From: Cephalotus follicularis
Taxonomy: Eukaryota; Streptophyta; Magnoliopsida; Oxalidales; Cephalotaceae
Reading direction: 5' to 3'
Length of the DNA stretch: 64,000 bases
NCBI GenBank assembly: GCA_001972305.1
Contig: BDDD01000377.1
Coordinates: forward strand, 612,995 to 676,994
In this document: piece after piece, positions 35,473 through 48,603 of the stretch
Layout: each line of letters starts with the position of its first letter
Numbering within the stretch: the first letter of the stretch is position 1
Made by a program: the position numbers and the translations under genes
The notes under the pieces: generated by a model
Told to the model about the DNA's origin: nothing
The model's input: only the letters and a program-made list of their open reading frames with translations
Databases searched by the model: none

Positions 35473-36562
35473 CCTTGTCCGGAAAGTAGTCTTCCAAATA
35501 TCTCCTTCCCTCACCCTCAACTGGTGATAGCCTGATCTCAAATCGAGTTTCGAGAACACTCTTGCTCCTTGTAACTGGTCAAACAAATCCTCGATGTGGG
35601 GTAAAGGATACTTGTTCTTGATAGTTGCCTTGTTCAGCATTCTGTAGTCAATGCAGAGCCTCATTGACCCGTCCTTTTTCTTGACAAACAGCACAGGCGC
35701 ACCCCACGGAGAAACACTGGGTTGAATAAAACCCTTATCGATCAGATCCTGTAACTGCAATTTCAGTTCCTTTAATTCTGCAGGAGCCATTCTATACGGT
35801 GCTTTAGAAATATGAGCTGTACCTGGTATAAGATCGATAACAAACTCCATATTCCTCTTCGGTGGCAAAGATCCCAAGTCATCAGGAAATACATCTGGAA
35901 ATTCACACACCACAGGGATCTTCTCCAGGCTCAAACCCTTCTCTTTCCACCGGTCAATTACATAAGCAAGATATCCTTCGCATCCTTTCTCGAGATACCT
36001 CAACGCACGGATAAAGGATATAATTGGAGTAGAAAACCCCTTGTCTCCCTTAAACTGGAAAACAGTACCATCGGGCAGATGAAAATCAACTGTCTTGCTG
36101 TAGCAGTCCATGTAAGCATGATGTGCTGACAGCCAATCCATCCCCAAAATAACATCGAAGTCGCGGATGGGCAATACTATCAAATCTGCATACAAGGAAA
36201 TGTCTGCCATAGACATCTCACAACTCCTATATACGGTATCTGTATACATGGAAACTCCAGGAGGTGTGCTCACATCCAAAGGTTAATGGCATACAGTCGG
36301 GGGTTACATCTAAGTATGATGCAAATTGTGAAGAAATAAAAGAATATGATGCTCCATGGTCCATTAACACTCTAGCAGAAAAACCATAAATATACAGTGT
36401 ACCTCCAACGACTGAGGTAGACTCTGGAACAATGCCCTTGCCGGTGTCCCTTCGCTGTGAAGGCCCCGCTACGGTACCGCTGCTACAAGCTGGTCCAGTA
36501 GGTGCTGTAGCCTGACTCTTCGGGCAATCTCTCTCGGAATGGCTAGATGCCCCACACCTCAA
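35473..36562 (-). pseudogene. pol: pol of element D, 5' part (protease, first half of reverse transcriptase)
   Basis: The protease reads VLMDHGASYSFIS, where Asp-Ser/Thr-Gly is expected. An extra base at about 36282 shifts the frame, and it then continues [16 protein letters not shown]. Reverse transcriptase follows: [40 protein letters not shown] and [15 protein letters not shown]. It breaks off at TTFRTR where element E inserted and resumes at 29678. On the minus strand it is continuous with gag, which is usual for Tekay-like elements (single gag-pol frame). Confidence 0.9.
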
Positions 36563-37549
36563 ACACAGTCCATTCTGTAAGTGGCCTTTACGACCACAGT
36601 GATAACAAGCTCCAGTTCCTGCATTACTCCCTTAGCTAGGAGTACCGTGTGTGGCAGTTTGTCCAGATTTGTTCTTCGATGATTTCGTCGGAGAACCACT
36701 GCCTTGCCATTTTGAAGAAGCTAGTCTCCTCGGACTCTGTTTATTTTTCTGTTCTCAGGCCCTCTCTGCTCGGTCTTCATTGGATATGATCTCCAGCAAT
36801 CTCACTTTCTGGCCAACCTCCACAAAAGTTCCCAACTCCATAGCTCTGATTCTTGACCGAAGATCTGGTCGCAGACCCCTCAAAAATCTCCGTATCTTCT
36901 TCCCCTCATCAGCTACCAGATAAGGTGAGTGTCTGGCTAGCTCCATGAACCTTGCTTGATACTCGGTCACCGTCATTTCCCCCTGTCGCAGCTCCAAGAG
37001 TTCCGTCTCTCGGCGCTCCTGTTCCAACCGAGGCACATATGTCTCCAAGAATTCTGTCTAGAATCTTCCCCAAGTACTGTCAAGCCTCTGAGATTCCCAT
37101 TTTTCCTTGACCATCTCCCACCAATGCGTGGCCTCACCTCATAGGCGGTATACAGAAAACTTTACTTTTTGAGTTTCAGTACAGTCCATAACTTCAAAGA
37201 TTTTCTCCAAGTCCTACAGCCATCTCTCAGCCACAGTAGCATCAAGTTCTCCCCTGAAACTGGGTGGATTCTGTCTCATAAACCTTTCAATGTCCCTCCC
37301 AAACTGGTTACTATCCTCTCCTGGGCAGTGATCGGGAGCCCTATGTTGCGGCCGATCTTGCGCGTAAAACTGGCGCATCTCCTCCGCGTTAGCCAAATTA
37401 AAGGCCATCTGCTGCTGGAAATAATCCGCAATCCCAATCATTGGATCCCTATCATCCTGGGGAACATTCATTCCTTGCGGCATATTCGCTTCCTCAGGGT
37501 CATTGGCTCCAACAGCTCTAGCCCTAGCACGCGTTCTCCTTCGGTCCAT
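36500..37549 (-). pseudogene. gag: gag of element D
   Basis: It begins MDRRRTRARARAVGAND (37549) and continues YFQQQMAFNLANAEEMRQFY, IERFMRQNPPSFRGELDA, LEQERRETELLELRQGEMTV and FLRGLRPDLRSRIRAMELG. It ends in a zinc-knuckle region ([11 protein letters not shown] ... CLRCGASSHSERDC) at about 36610-36520. A TAG stops it at WL-(stop)-DLEK (Gln in F), another stop precedes YVPRLEQ, and a TGA follows NEDRAERA. The first knuckle lacks its final Cys. Confidence 0.88.
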
Positions 37550-37646
37550 TTTTTCCTATAAGAAGGATGACAGTTAGTCACGACTTTTAGGAAAACAATT
37601 TATTGATTGCCAAGGAAAGTATCCTAGCTAAGGATATATGGAATAT

Positions 37647-37658
37647 GCTCTGATACCA
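37647..37658 (-). other. Primer-binding site of element D
   Basis: The minus strand reads TGGTATCAGAGC, three bases from the LTR at 37662. It fits initiator tRNA-Met. Confidence 0.9.
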
Positions 37659-37661
37659 TGT

Positions 37662-40358
37662 TGTCACGCCTCCATTTTTCCAAATGGACAACGTTAAAGC
37701 GGTAAGGCAATCAGCACAAAGTAATTCAGCTTATGCGATAAAACGTGAAAGCAAAAACCTTCAATAGCGGAAGCAATAACATGAAATAAGCTGAAATTAA
37801 ATATGTATCATGCATCCCATACTACGTGATACCCACAAAGTTTATAAACAACCCAACAACATTGTCGATCGCCCATAAACGGAGCGTGATAATACAGTAC
37901 GAATAAATAAACGACGTTACAATAATCCAAAAGTCATTGTTCCAAAATCCAATACATAACAATATAGGAACAACTCAGTCTTCTCCTTAAGTCTCCTTGC
38001 GTTGCTCCATATCAAACCTCATTCCATCAATCTGTTACAGTAGGGGATAGCCTTTGTCCTCACTCGGCTAAGTGAAAAGACTCATAAATACAGTTCGAGG
38101 TATATGATAATGAGCAACATGAATGAATGCATTATGATGCAGTACAGTATATATATATATCGCAGTATATATATCGCAGAATATACATGTATAAAGTATA
38201 TGCATGTTCACAGTACAAGTATAAACTCATAAGGCTATACCAACACAAGCAGCAAGTATGTCCCCAAAAAGGGACCAGACAATCAAGTCGTCATGACGTC
38301 GCCACCTCCTGGCCCCAACGTCCTGCACTCTTACTCCAATCCCCGTTTGTGAAAGGGTTGAAGCAAGTCCTCAGTACAGGTTGCTTAGCACGACGGCTAA
38401 ACAATCAACAGGTTATTAGCACAACGACCAATAATCAACAAGCACAAACACCGTACAGTACAAGTCAAGCAATGAATATAATTACTTGATCAAATATATT
38501 TGTTTAAAATATAAAACTCTGTCTCAGGTTGTAATAAGTTATAAACTTAAAACAATACAATTTGAATTGTGTAACCAATCCTTTAAAACATTTCTCCGTC
38601 TTTGGAAAATACCTTCCCCAGTCATTTCAAAAATATATATATTCATATGTTGACAAATATACATTTTCGTACAATAATGATTATAATAATCATACAAGCT
38701 TTTCAAAATGATTAACACTCTTTGAAATCAACCATAATGCAATTCACAGTAATAATGCAAACATATGCTCAGAATGCATCTAGGATCGTTCGTAGTCGAT
38801 GTTTATCCCAAAGGCATCGACGTCTTTTACCCTAAGGCGCCAACATTTTGTGCAGTTATTCACAGGAGTTTTTGGACCAAAGACATCGATGCTTTTCCAA
38901 AGATGTCGATGTCTTTATGATACCAAGAGGTATCAGTTCGCGAATCTTGATTCTAAAGGTTAGAATCCGACCCTTTAATCCTTCATATAAACGAATCTCA
39001 CTCTCTCAAATTGTAAGGCATGCTACTGGTTAACAGGGGATGTAACCAGAACATCATTTCATGGATAAAACATGCAATCACCAAGGGCAGTTCACCAACA
39101 ACAGTAAGCACTACTGTTCTGCAATACCCAGAAAAGGCATCGATGTCTTCCCAAAGACATCGATGTCTTTCGCATTCACACACGAAGGCATAACATTATA
39201 GTTCTACAATGCCCAGAAAAGGCATCGATGTCTTTACAAAACATCGACGTCCTTCGCAATCACACACGAAGGCATCGACGTCTTCATGTAGGCGTCGACG
39301 TCTATCCAACCCAGAACGTTTTCCCCACAGCTTTAACACACCAAGCCATTATCAAATCAATCCTTTACACAGCCAGTTCACATATTCATGTAATCACACA
39401 TGCATGGTTACTCCGTATATCATAGTAGTCATCACAGAAGTCCAGAGATTAAAATTCACCCATTAACATGCAATTCATCAATGGCATTCATTTTCTTAAA
39501 ACTCAAAATGCATGTATAAGAATCATCACTTTCCCCTACCTTGTTGTTCCACGTTAGGAACTAGAAAGTCCACCCTTTTACGTTCCAAACTGGTTCCGGC
39601 AGCCTCTAGGTCCTTCCCGTTGCTGCAAGCCACCAGTTCCAAGTTCCAACCAAGCTCAACAATGGTGTCTCTCTCTTTCTCCCACTCACTGGTTTCCTCC
39701 TCTTCCTTCCCTTTGGTGTTTTAAACGAGAGAGAGAGATAGGTGGGGAGGGGGTTGTTCTTATGCAGATGGCTTCCTCTCCCTCTTTCTCCCTGCATTCA
39801 ATGAACACTCTCGTGTTCTCTCCCACTTTCCCAGTGAATTTCTGCATTCCATTTTGTTTCTTTCTCATGTTTTCTACAGGTTGCATGCACACCCACACCT
39901 GTCATGTTCTTCCTCCTTCCTCAGTCATGCAGGTCAAAAGGCATTATGCATGACCAACACGTCTCCTTCCCGTGCGTCAAAAATTGCCCCATTGCATGTT
40001 ATTCTGTCAGTTCATAACGTGACTGATATTCTTTTCAAAGACGTCGACGTCTTCTATAGACGTCGATGTCTTTTCCCTTTTTATACGTGGGGGTCGATGT
40101 CTTTGCCTACATCGACGTGCATGTACATGCATTCACGTACGCATCTGCTTCCATAGGCATCAACATCTTTCCAAAGACATCTACGCATTTATCCCAAAAC
40201 TGCACCGTTTTGGTTTAGACACACACATTCATTTCTCCCAAAGTAATAATTAGGGTTTGCTAACATTATTGAGGTAAAATCTCTAACTTTTTATTAATCC
40301 AAGCATACGATTACATCTTAGAATGAAATATTACAAAACGAAAATACCGGGCATTACA
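37662..40358 (-). repeat. Element D 5' LTR
   Basis: It runs tgtcacgcctcc...ccgggcattaca (2697 bases). The conserved block is at 38036-38077. A TA-rich run and about 640 bases that are missing from the 3' LTR lie at about 38140-38790. This segment contains sequence similar to the 30-base tandem unit of F (near 38380-38460, caataatcaacaag). GTCGAC-type arrays are at 38795-39305 and 40035-40190. Confidence 0.9.
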
Positions 40359-40363
40359 CGATC

Positions 40364-40704
40364 GGGGTGGAAAGGGACGCTAGAGCAAGGAGGCTGCAAA
40401 AACGTGATATGCCACCACAGAGAGAAAGAGGGAGAAAAAATACAGAAATCGTGAGAGAGAATAGGAAGAGGTATACCATGGAAGGACGTCGGCCATACCT
40501 TGGCCTCCGGCGTGAAGCGCCTGTCTTCTTCCCCGGCGGAGCACGCCATTGCGCGCAGATGTGTTAAATGCATGTGTCTCGCCCTCGACTTATGGCGCAC
40601 GAATGCGCTGGAGAGAATGTGAGGGAGTGATTGTGAGAGAGATTAAGAGAGAGATATTTTTAAAAAACCTTATAAAATGCATTTTTGACTTAAACAAAAT
40701 TAAG

Positions 40705-40764
<60 letters not shown>

Positions 40765-42141
40765 CTTTTCTCTTTTCTCCTTTCGAAACAAAATCTCTAT
40801 CAAGATGACAATTAAAGACTCTCTTTTTAATTAAAGTCTCTCTTTTTAATTAATTTAATTAAAATTAAATCATGCTCTTGCTTTAAAGTCTCTTTATATA
40901 TCAAGATGACAATTAGTGGAACGAAAAACAAACCACTAATGTCAAAATAATATATACCAGTTAAAAACTATATTTACCACCAAGCGAGCATGTGTGCCGC
41001 ATGCGTCGCTTTTCCAATAATCAGGAGGGACCCAAAAGCCCTGTGGATTTCCAGTACGATGATAAAATTTCCCAGAACATCCCTAAGTTCTGATACGGCT
41101 ATCCAGCTGATAGCCCTGGTGTGAATCCCATCACCCCCGGATCCGTGTAAACCACGTCTATCATTCGTTAGCCGGTTCCCCAGTGCTTTATCACTGTCAT
41201 CAATTTTTGTGCCGCGTATCCTTCATTATCTCGGCTTCGACCGTGGACTAGGGTTTGGACAAATTTCACCCCTAGGTAAAACCGCGATAACTATAATTCT
41301 ATGAACGCACTGAGACTATGTGAGACATCCCTGGAAACCTCTCATTCCCTATCTGCCAGTGCCCGGTCGGGACTTTAAGTCTTCAACGGTCACAAATGTT
41401 ATAGAGCGTATAACGCTCAACACGGGTGTGATGATCCCATCTTGCGCAGTCGTCCATACATCTCAATGTAGCTCCCACAAGGCCCAAAGACAACCCTTTT
41501 TCCAGCACGTGGCTAGTGCTGGGGAAGGCAGAAATCAAAGCCAGACAGTTACTACAAAACGTATGCTAGCCGCTCAGGTTTAACGATACAACGTAAATCA
41601 CGTATGATCTACTAGTCCCCATTGACTAAACACTACCGTGACAGTAGGAACTCTATTGACAGAGGTGTTGACTCTCCAAATAGATAACCTATGGTGGGTC
41701 GGTTTAGTGTCGTGCCTCTGCACGCACCCCGCATCAGCTTTAGGGTAAAACCCAAATGGCAATGAGATGATCCATCCTCCCTGGCATCGAGAGCAAGCAT
41801 AATACGACAAGTCTTTGCGGTTCATCAATTGCCCTAAGAAAGTGACCCTATGACTTGGAACTTTTGTCACTAGGGAGTAAGGATCTCATTCTCATAACCT
41901 CTCAGGCACGAGATCCAACCCTTTACGGACAGGACACTATATGTGTATTCAGTTGACTTGATGATCAACTGATCCTTTGAGACGGTATGGGATAATACAT
42001 AGAGCCAGATGCCAATATTTTATTTAAAATGCACAATAAAACATCAATGAAACTAAGAATGTACGATTCAAGAGCGTGTCATATGTCAACAACATATGTC
42101 TGCAACCTTCTCGTGGCTTGCAGGGATACCCTAATCTAACA
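40364..42141 (-). repeat. Element B 5' LTR, outer part
   Basis: This continues the LTR after element D and matches about 11340-13179, ending ctaatctaaca. A (TC)n tract of about 55 bases lies at 40704-40758, against about 20 bases in the other LTR. Confidence 0.9.
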
Positions 42142-44474
42142 AAATGATGCTTTCAATGAGTTTAAAACTTTTTCTAAAAAGGTTCAAAATGAAAAGAACT
42201 CTACCATTAAATCTATTTGAAGTGATCATGGTAGAGATTTGAAAATGTCGATTTTGAAATGTTTTGCAATGAAAATGGTTTTGTACATACTTTTTCTTCT
42301 CCTAGAACTCCTAAACAAAACGGAGTTATAAAAAGATAGAATAGAACTTTGCAAGAAATGGCTAGAACAATGCTTTGCGAAAATTCTTTACCTAAATATT
42401 TTTCGGCTGAGGCCGTTAGTACTGCATGTTATGTGTTAAATCATATAACAATAAGTCTCGCTCTAAAAAATACTCCATATGAATTATGGAGTCAGAGAAA
42501 GCCTAATATTAGTTACTTTCGTGCATTCGGGTGCAAGTGCTTCGTGCATAACAACGAGAAGGACAATCTTGGTAAGTTCGATGCTAAAGCGGATGAAGGT
42601 ATTTTTCTTGGATACGCTAACTCTAGTAAAGCATATAGAATCTTTAATAAGAAAAGATTAGTTGTAGAAGAATCTGTACAAGTTATTTTGAATAAATCTA
42701 ATCTTGTTATTTCTTCAGTAGTTGATGAGGAAGATATAGATATTCTTTTAGAAAAAGTAGATGATTTGTCTTTAACTTATGAGTTACTGCATGTACAATA
42801 ACCTTTAGAAAATAGCATTCCACAAGTTAGGAATAGGAACCTTGCAATAGATCACCCTCTTGACGTTATCATAGGTAACCCTACAAGAGGTGTAACTACT
42901 AGGTCCTCATATAATGCTTGTAACTATTTAGCTTTTCTATCACAAATCGAGCCTAAGAATATAGCTGAGGCCGAAAATGATGACTTTGGATTATGGCTAT
43001 GCAAGAAGAGCTAGATCAGTTGAAACGTAATGATGTGTGGGAATTAGTAGCTAGATCTGATGACCTTTCAATTATTGGAACAAAATGGGTTTTTAGAAGT
43101 CAAATGGATGATCATGGTATTGTTATTAGAAATAAGGCTAGACTAGTTGCTAAGGGATATTCTCATGAAGAAGGAATAGACTTTGATGAAACATATGCTC
43201 TCGTAGCTTGAATTGAATCTATTCGTGTGTTACTTGCATTTTCATCACATAAGAACTTTACATTATATCAAATGGATGTTAAAAGTGCTTTTCTAAATGG
43301 ATTTATAAAAGAAGAATTTTATGTTGAACAACCCCCTGGTTTTGTTGATCCTTTTTATCCTAACCATGTTTCTAAATTAAAAAAGGCTTTATATGGTTTA
43401 AAACAAGCTCCACGAGCTTGGTACGAAAGGTTAAGTAGCTTCTTGATTTCAAATGATTACAGAAGGGGATGTGTTGATGATACTTTGTTTACTAAAAGAA
43501 ATCATGATGATATTTTAATCATTCAAGTTTACGTTGATGATATTGTTTTTGGTTCTACTAACAAAGTTATGTGTAAGGAGTTTGAAAAATTGATGTAAGA
43601 TGAATTTGAGATGAGTATGATGGGAGAGCTTAGCTACTTCCTCGGACTTCAAATAAAACAACCCAAAGATGGAATATTTATCAACCAATCCAAGTACGTG
43701 AAGGATCTTCTCAAACGATTCGGATTGGAGAATGCGAAACATAGTAAGACACCAATAAGCACTACAACCAAGCTTGATAAGGATGACAAAGGTAAATCTA
43801 TCGATGAAAATCTTTATAGAAGTATGATAGGCTCTTTGTTATATCTAACTGCTAGTAGTCCCGATATCTTGTTTGCTGTGTGTTTATGTGCACGTTTTTA
43901 GTCTAATCCTAAAGAGTCACATCTTTTTTCTGCAAAACGTATTTTCAAGTATCTTGCATATACACCTACACTAGGCTTATGGTATCCTTGGGAATCTAGT
44001 TTGGATTTGCATACCTATTATGATGCTGATTTCGGCGGATATAATGTTGATACGAAGAGCACAAGTGGTTCATGTCAATTCTTAGGAAGAATGTTAGTGT
44101 CTTGGTTTAGTAAAAAGCAAAATTCTGTTGCTTTATCCACTACCGAGGCTGAATACATTGCAGCTGGGACTTGTTGTACCCAAGCAATTTGGATGAAACA
44201 ACAATTAGTGGACTGTGGTTATAAGTTTAGTAAAATACCAATAAAATGTGATAACACTGGTAGCATTTGTCTATCAAAGAATCATGTTCATCGCTCTAGA
44301 ACTAAACGCATAGACATAAGACGTCATTTCATTATGGATCATATAGAAAAAGATGATATAGTTCTCTCATATATTCCCAAAAAAGAGCAAATTGCAGATA
44401 TTTTCACAAAACCTCTTAATGAAAATACATGCTCGAATCTTAGAAGAGAACTAGGTTTATGTGAAATAGAATGA
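42142..44474 (+). pseudogene. pol: pol of copy 1, 3' part (integrase to RNase H)
   Basis: It continues the frame cut at 10502. Integrase reads NEKNSTIKSI-(stop)-SDHGR, then a one-base deletion. At the expected ERKNRTLQE the sequence gives KR-(stop)-NRTLQE, so the catalytic Glu is lost. Then come FRAFGCKCFVHNNEKDNLG and DEGIFLGYANSSKAY. Reverse transcriptase: IIGTKWVFRSQMDDHGIVIR, ALVA-(stop)-IESIRVLL, MDVKSAFLNGFIKEE, QVYVDDIVFGSTN and MSMMGELSYFLGLQIKQP. RNase H: ALSTTEAEYIAAGTCC, KRIDIRRHFIMDH and ADIFTKPLNENT, ending at 44474. Extra stops are a TAA at 43596 (Lys in copy 2) and a TAG at 43899 (Gln in copy 2). Confidence 0.9.
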
Positions 44475-44832
44475 ATGTCATATGCATTTTTTTTGTTTCA
44501 TGCCTTTTCCTTTTGATGATTTCCAAAAAGGGGTAGAGAAAATTAAAAGGCTAAATATGTATGTTTGGGAGAATGTTTTAAAAACTATGTTTATATATAT
44601 TGTGATATGTATAATGTTTGATACTTATAAATGCTTAATGGATATCTTATTTAAGAGGAGTTTCTATTAAGGGGGAGTAATGAATGTTTAAATGTTTTGA
44701 ATGTTTAAATGTTTTCTCTTTGATGTTCGCTTCATGCATAAGTAAAGAGATATTTGATGGTTGAGTTTTGTGTTTGATTTTTTTTAGGCCTTTTTATTGT
44801 GTATGTTTTGTTATCATCAAAAAGGGGGAGAT
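44475..44832 (+). other. 3' non-coding region and polypurine tract of copy 1
   Basis: There is no supported gene. Purine runs aaaaggggtagagaaaa (about 44526), aagggggag (about 44669) and AAAAAGGGGGAGAT (44819-44832) precede LTR2. The last one abuts the LTR and is the probable primer for plus-strand synthesis. Confidence 0.75.
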
Positions 44833-46142
44833 TGTTGACATTCATGTGTTATAATCTTGGTTTTGATGATAACAAAGCACCTAACATGTTTGTTAATGTC
44901 AAGGAATGCTTAAATAAAATGTACAAAGTTAAGTTGCAAATTAAAACAAGCAAAAAATACATATCAGTCATATTGGCGTCAACGCCTATATCCTTGGCAT
45001 CAATGTGCTGGGCTTGTTATCATGTTCTGGACCTTGGAAGATGATCTTCATCAACGCGTTGAATGATTCTCGTCGATGTTCTGGGACATGCATTATTGGC
45101 GTCAATGACATGCTGAAGACATCAACGTCAAAAGGGGCAATTTTGGACAGTAGCTTTGGATGTTAACGTGAAGCATTTTGGTGTCAACACCTATGAGGAA
45201 GACGTCAACACCTTATTTAGATGTCAACGCAGAAGGATGCTCAAATCTTAACTAGAGTTGGGCATTGAAACATAAAGTGTATATTGACGCTCACAAATGA
45301 TATCCGCGTCAACGCTATGTATATACGTTAACGTGACTAAGGCAAGAATAGGACAGTAGCTTATGGAGTCAACGCAAAGAGTTGATGGAGTTAATGCATA
45401 AGGGAATAGACGTCAACGCCATGCGTACATGACAAAGCCAATGACAGCCAGACCCAAAAATCTGCAAATGTTGAAGGTGCTAAAATGGTGAGATTCTTCC
45501 CAAAATAAACTCCAACGTGCCCTTGATGATAGCAATGGTAATATTCAACAAGAAGCCTATAAATAGAGGCTGAATCAACAGTGATCATCAAGAAAAACAT
45601 CAAGCAAATATGCAAGCAAACTTTCATATTCTTAAAGAGCCTTTGTTCGATTTTGCAAGTGTTGTCTTTTGACATTGTGAAAATACTTTCATAATTCAAC
45701 CTTTGTAGAAGGTTTTACAAATACAACACCTACTTGAAAACTGTTGTAACCCAGGTCATTAGTACCTACACTCAAAGTTAGGATTTAGCTTTAAAAAAAT
45801 CCAAGTTAGGATTTAACTCGCCAAAATCCGAGTTAGGATTTAACTTGTAAAAATCCAGAAGTTTGATTGTGATCGTGGGATTACAATCTTAGTGGAACCT
45901 CAAGTTGCGGCTTGGGACAGTGGACGTAGGCATTGTTGGCCGAACCACTATAAACTCTTTGCAACTCTCTTTCCCTTACTCTTTTAATTAACTGAATGTT
46001 ATTTTATATCTTATAATTGTATAGAGTAACTTGTTTGATTGATTGTTTGTATCGGTCTATAAAATTGAAAAAGGGGGTTATTTTTCGCATAAACTATTCA
46101 ACACGCCCCCCCCCCTTGTAGGTTCCTAGTTGTGGACCTACA
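44833..46142 (+). repeat. Element A LTR2, shared by copies 1 and 2
   Basis: It runs from tgttgaca to cctaca, with TATA at 45558-45565 and the GTCAAC-type array at 44975-45425. It serves as the 3' LTR of copy 1 and the 5' LTR of copy 2. Directly after it the sequence jumps into gag (ttcaatcccttgattacg). The primer-binding site, leader and gag start (about 150 bases) are missing, with catt shared at the junction. Confidence 0.9.
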
Positions 46143-47174
46143 TTCAATCCCTTGATTACGATATATGGGATATAATTGTTTTTGGTTTAGAATTACCCAA
46201 ACAAACTAGATACAATGAAAAAGAAAAAGAGATGGTAAAATTAAATGCTAAGGCTAAACATATAATTTTTTGTTATTTGAGTTCTAACGAATTTCATCGT
46301 ATTTCCACTTGTAACTCAGCAAAAGAAATATGGGATAGGCTGGAAGATTTTTATGGAGCAAATTCTTTCCTTATGGTGCTTGAAGAATCTGAAAACGAAA
46401 GTGATGAAGAAGATGCATGCAAAGGAGGAAATGAGGTAAGTTACGATGAATTCATAGAAATAGTTGAAAAATATACTTCGATTATTTCTTCATTAAAGAA
46501 AAAGATTAGTTGTTTGATTGTTGAAAACAATGAGATGAAAATGACTAATTCATCTATGTTGATCAATGAAGATAAGTCTAAAGATATAAAAATTCATCTA
46601 TTAGAAAAGAATAACAATTGTCTTAGAATTGAAGTTGATGACCTTAAGAAAAAACAATTTTTCTTTATCTAAAGAAAATGAATCCTTAAGAAATGAACTA
46701 GATATCTTGAACATGTCTTTAGAATTATCAACTAATTTTAAAGAAGATAATGAAAAACTTGAAATTGAAGTAGACGCATTAAAGAAAATGTTTTCAGAAT
46801 TCTCTAGTAGTAGTGACAAATTAGATAAACTTCTAGGTGTTCAAAGATGTGTTTTCGATAGAGCCGGTTTAGGCTTTGATGAAATGAATAAAGTAGAACA
46901 TTTTAATAATTTGATAGGTAGAAAGAAAATTTCTAACATAGTTTCTTGTAACTATTGTGGCAAAGTTGGACACACATCTAGTAATTGTTTGCATAGAAAG
47001 AAAATTGCTAAAATAGTTTCTTGTAACTATTGTGACAAAGTTGGACACGCATCGAGTAATTGTTGGCATAGAAAATATAGTATACAAGTTAAAAAGGTTT
47101 GGGTTTCGAAAGGAACTTTTTTAACTAACCTAAAAAGACCGAAAGTCACTTGGGTACCAAAGAAATCAATATGA
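46143..47174 (+). pseudogene. gag: gag of copy 2
   Basis: It starts abruptly at IQSLDYDIWDIIVFGLELPK. The same Glu/Lys-rich middle as copy 1 is interrupted by one extra A in a run at about 46655 (frameshift). It resumes and ends in two intact CCHC knuckles, CNYCGKVGHTSSNC and CNYCDKVGHASSNC, each preceded by RKK-I-x-NIVS or RKKIAKIVS. This suggests that the knuckle module of about 26 residues was duplicated. It ends VTWVPKKSI at a TGA (47172), followed in frame by TAG (47187). Confidence 0.88.
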
Positions 47175-47189
47175 TTAAGTGTTTTGTAG

Positions 47190-48451
47190 GAGCACTTGAA
47201 GGCCAAAACCAATCAATTGTATATGGACAGTGGCTGCTCCAAACAAATGATGAGTGACAAAAATCAGTTCATCACCCTAAAAACAAAAGATGGAGGACAA
47301 GTGACGTTCGGAGACATGCAAAAGGGAAAATTGAAGGAGTTGGCACCATAGGTAAAAACTCTTCAACCTGTATTGATAATGTATTGTATGTCAAAGAAAT
47401 CAAACATAAGCTTCTTAGCATAAGTCAATTGTGTGACAAAGGTTATAGAGTCACATTCAAAAAGACACATTGCATAGTAGTTAATGTCTTTGATAATTCA
47501 GTCAAGTTCACTGGATATAGACAAGACAATGTTTATGTTGTAGATTTAAAAAGTCTTGATTTTAAAAATGTAAAATGTCTTGTTTCTATAAACAATGATG
47601 ATAATTGGTTATGGCATAGGAGACTATTTCATGCTAGCATGAACACCATTTCAAAAATTTTAAGATAAGATATTGTTAAAGGCCTTCCAAAACTTTCTTT
47701 TGAAAAATTTAAAATTTGTGATGCTTGTCAAATGGGAAAGCAAACTCGATCATCTTTTAAAAGAAAAAGTGTAGTTTCCACATCCATGCCATTAGAACTA
47801 TTGCATATGGACTTGTTTGGACCATTTAGGACTACAAGTCTTGGTGAAAAACTATGCTTTGGTTATTATAGATGATTTTTCTAGATTTACATGGACTTTG
47901 TTTTTAACCAATAAAAATGATGCTTTCAATGTGTTTAAAACTTTTTCTAAAAAGGTTCAAAATGAAAAGAACTCTACCATTAAATCTATTTGAAGTGATC
48001 ATGGTAGAGATTTGAAAATATCGATTTTGAAATGTTTTGCAATGAAAATGGTTTTGTACATAATTTTTCTTCTCCTAGAGCTCCTCAACAAAAGAGAGTT
48101 GCAAAAACAAAGAATAGAACTTTGCAAGAAACGGCTAGAACAATGCTTTGCGAAAATTCTTTACCTAAATATTTTTGGGCTGAGGCCGTTAGTACTGCAT
48201 GTTATGTGTTAAATCATATAACAATAAGTCTCATTCTCAAAAATCCTCCATATGAATTATGGAGGCAGAGAAAGCCTAATATTAGTTAATTTCGTGCATT
48301 CGGCTGCAAGTGCTTCGTGCATAACAACGGCAAGGACAATGTTGGTAACTTCGATGCTAAAGCGGATGAAGGTATTTTTCTTGCATACTCTAACTCTAGT
48401 AAAGCATATAGAGTCTTTAATAAGAAAAGATTAGTTGTAGAAGAATCTGTA
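47190..48451 (+). pseudogene. pol: pol of copy 2, 5' part (protease, integrase)
   Basis: The protease reads QLYMDSGCSKQMMSDKNQF and keeps DSG, but one base is lost in ggagacatgc (about 47312). The pre-integrase region reads WLWHRRLFHASMNTISKILR, where Gly is replaced by Phe, and stops at TAA (47666) also present in copy 3. Integrase continues with SI-(stop)-SDHGR and the one-base deletion also present in copy 1. The expected VAERKNR is VAKTKNR, so the catalytic Glu is lost as in copy 1. The frame is cut by element F at ctgta (48447-48451). Confidence 0.88.
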
Positions 48452-48603
48452 TGTAACGCCCGGTACTTTCCTGAATGTAATATTTTGATTTATGATGTGA
48501 TCTTAACTTGAATTAATGAGAATGTTGAAGTTTCAAACTCAAAAAAGGTCTCTAAACCCTAAATATTGATTAAGGATGGAATGTGTGTATCAAAGCTTGA
48601 AAC

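Larger units (their letters stand above)
25125..40358 (-). mobile_element. Element D: Tekay/Del-like Gypsy, nested in LTR of B
   Basis: It is flanked by cgatc (25120-25124 and 40359-40363). Minus-strand order: 5' LTR 40358-37662, primer-binding site 37658-37647, gag 37549, protease, reverse transcriptase (split by element E), RNase H, integrase with a chromodomain-like tail ending ERYPHLF, polypurine tract, 3' LTR 27196-25125. It belongs to the same broad family as element F: the LTR starts are near identical in layout (tgtaa-gcccggta-tttc) and the proteins are closely similar. Confidence 0.92.
10503..42141 (-). mobile_element. Element B: Angela-like Copia, nested in copy 1 of A
   Basis: It is flanked by the 5-base TSD aaatg (10498-10502 and 42142-42146). 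The A integrase reads straight across when B is removed. Minus-strand order: 5' LTR (42141 to 24297, interrupted by element D), primer-binding site 24294-24283, leader, gag remnant, element C, pol remnant, polypurine tract, and 3' LTR (13179-10503). Without D and C the element would be about 10 kb, with LTRs of about 2.6-2.7 kb. The pol and gag remnants read like the Angela lineage. That lineage call is an inference from remembered family motifs. Confidence 0.88.
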
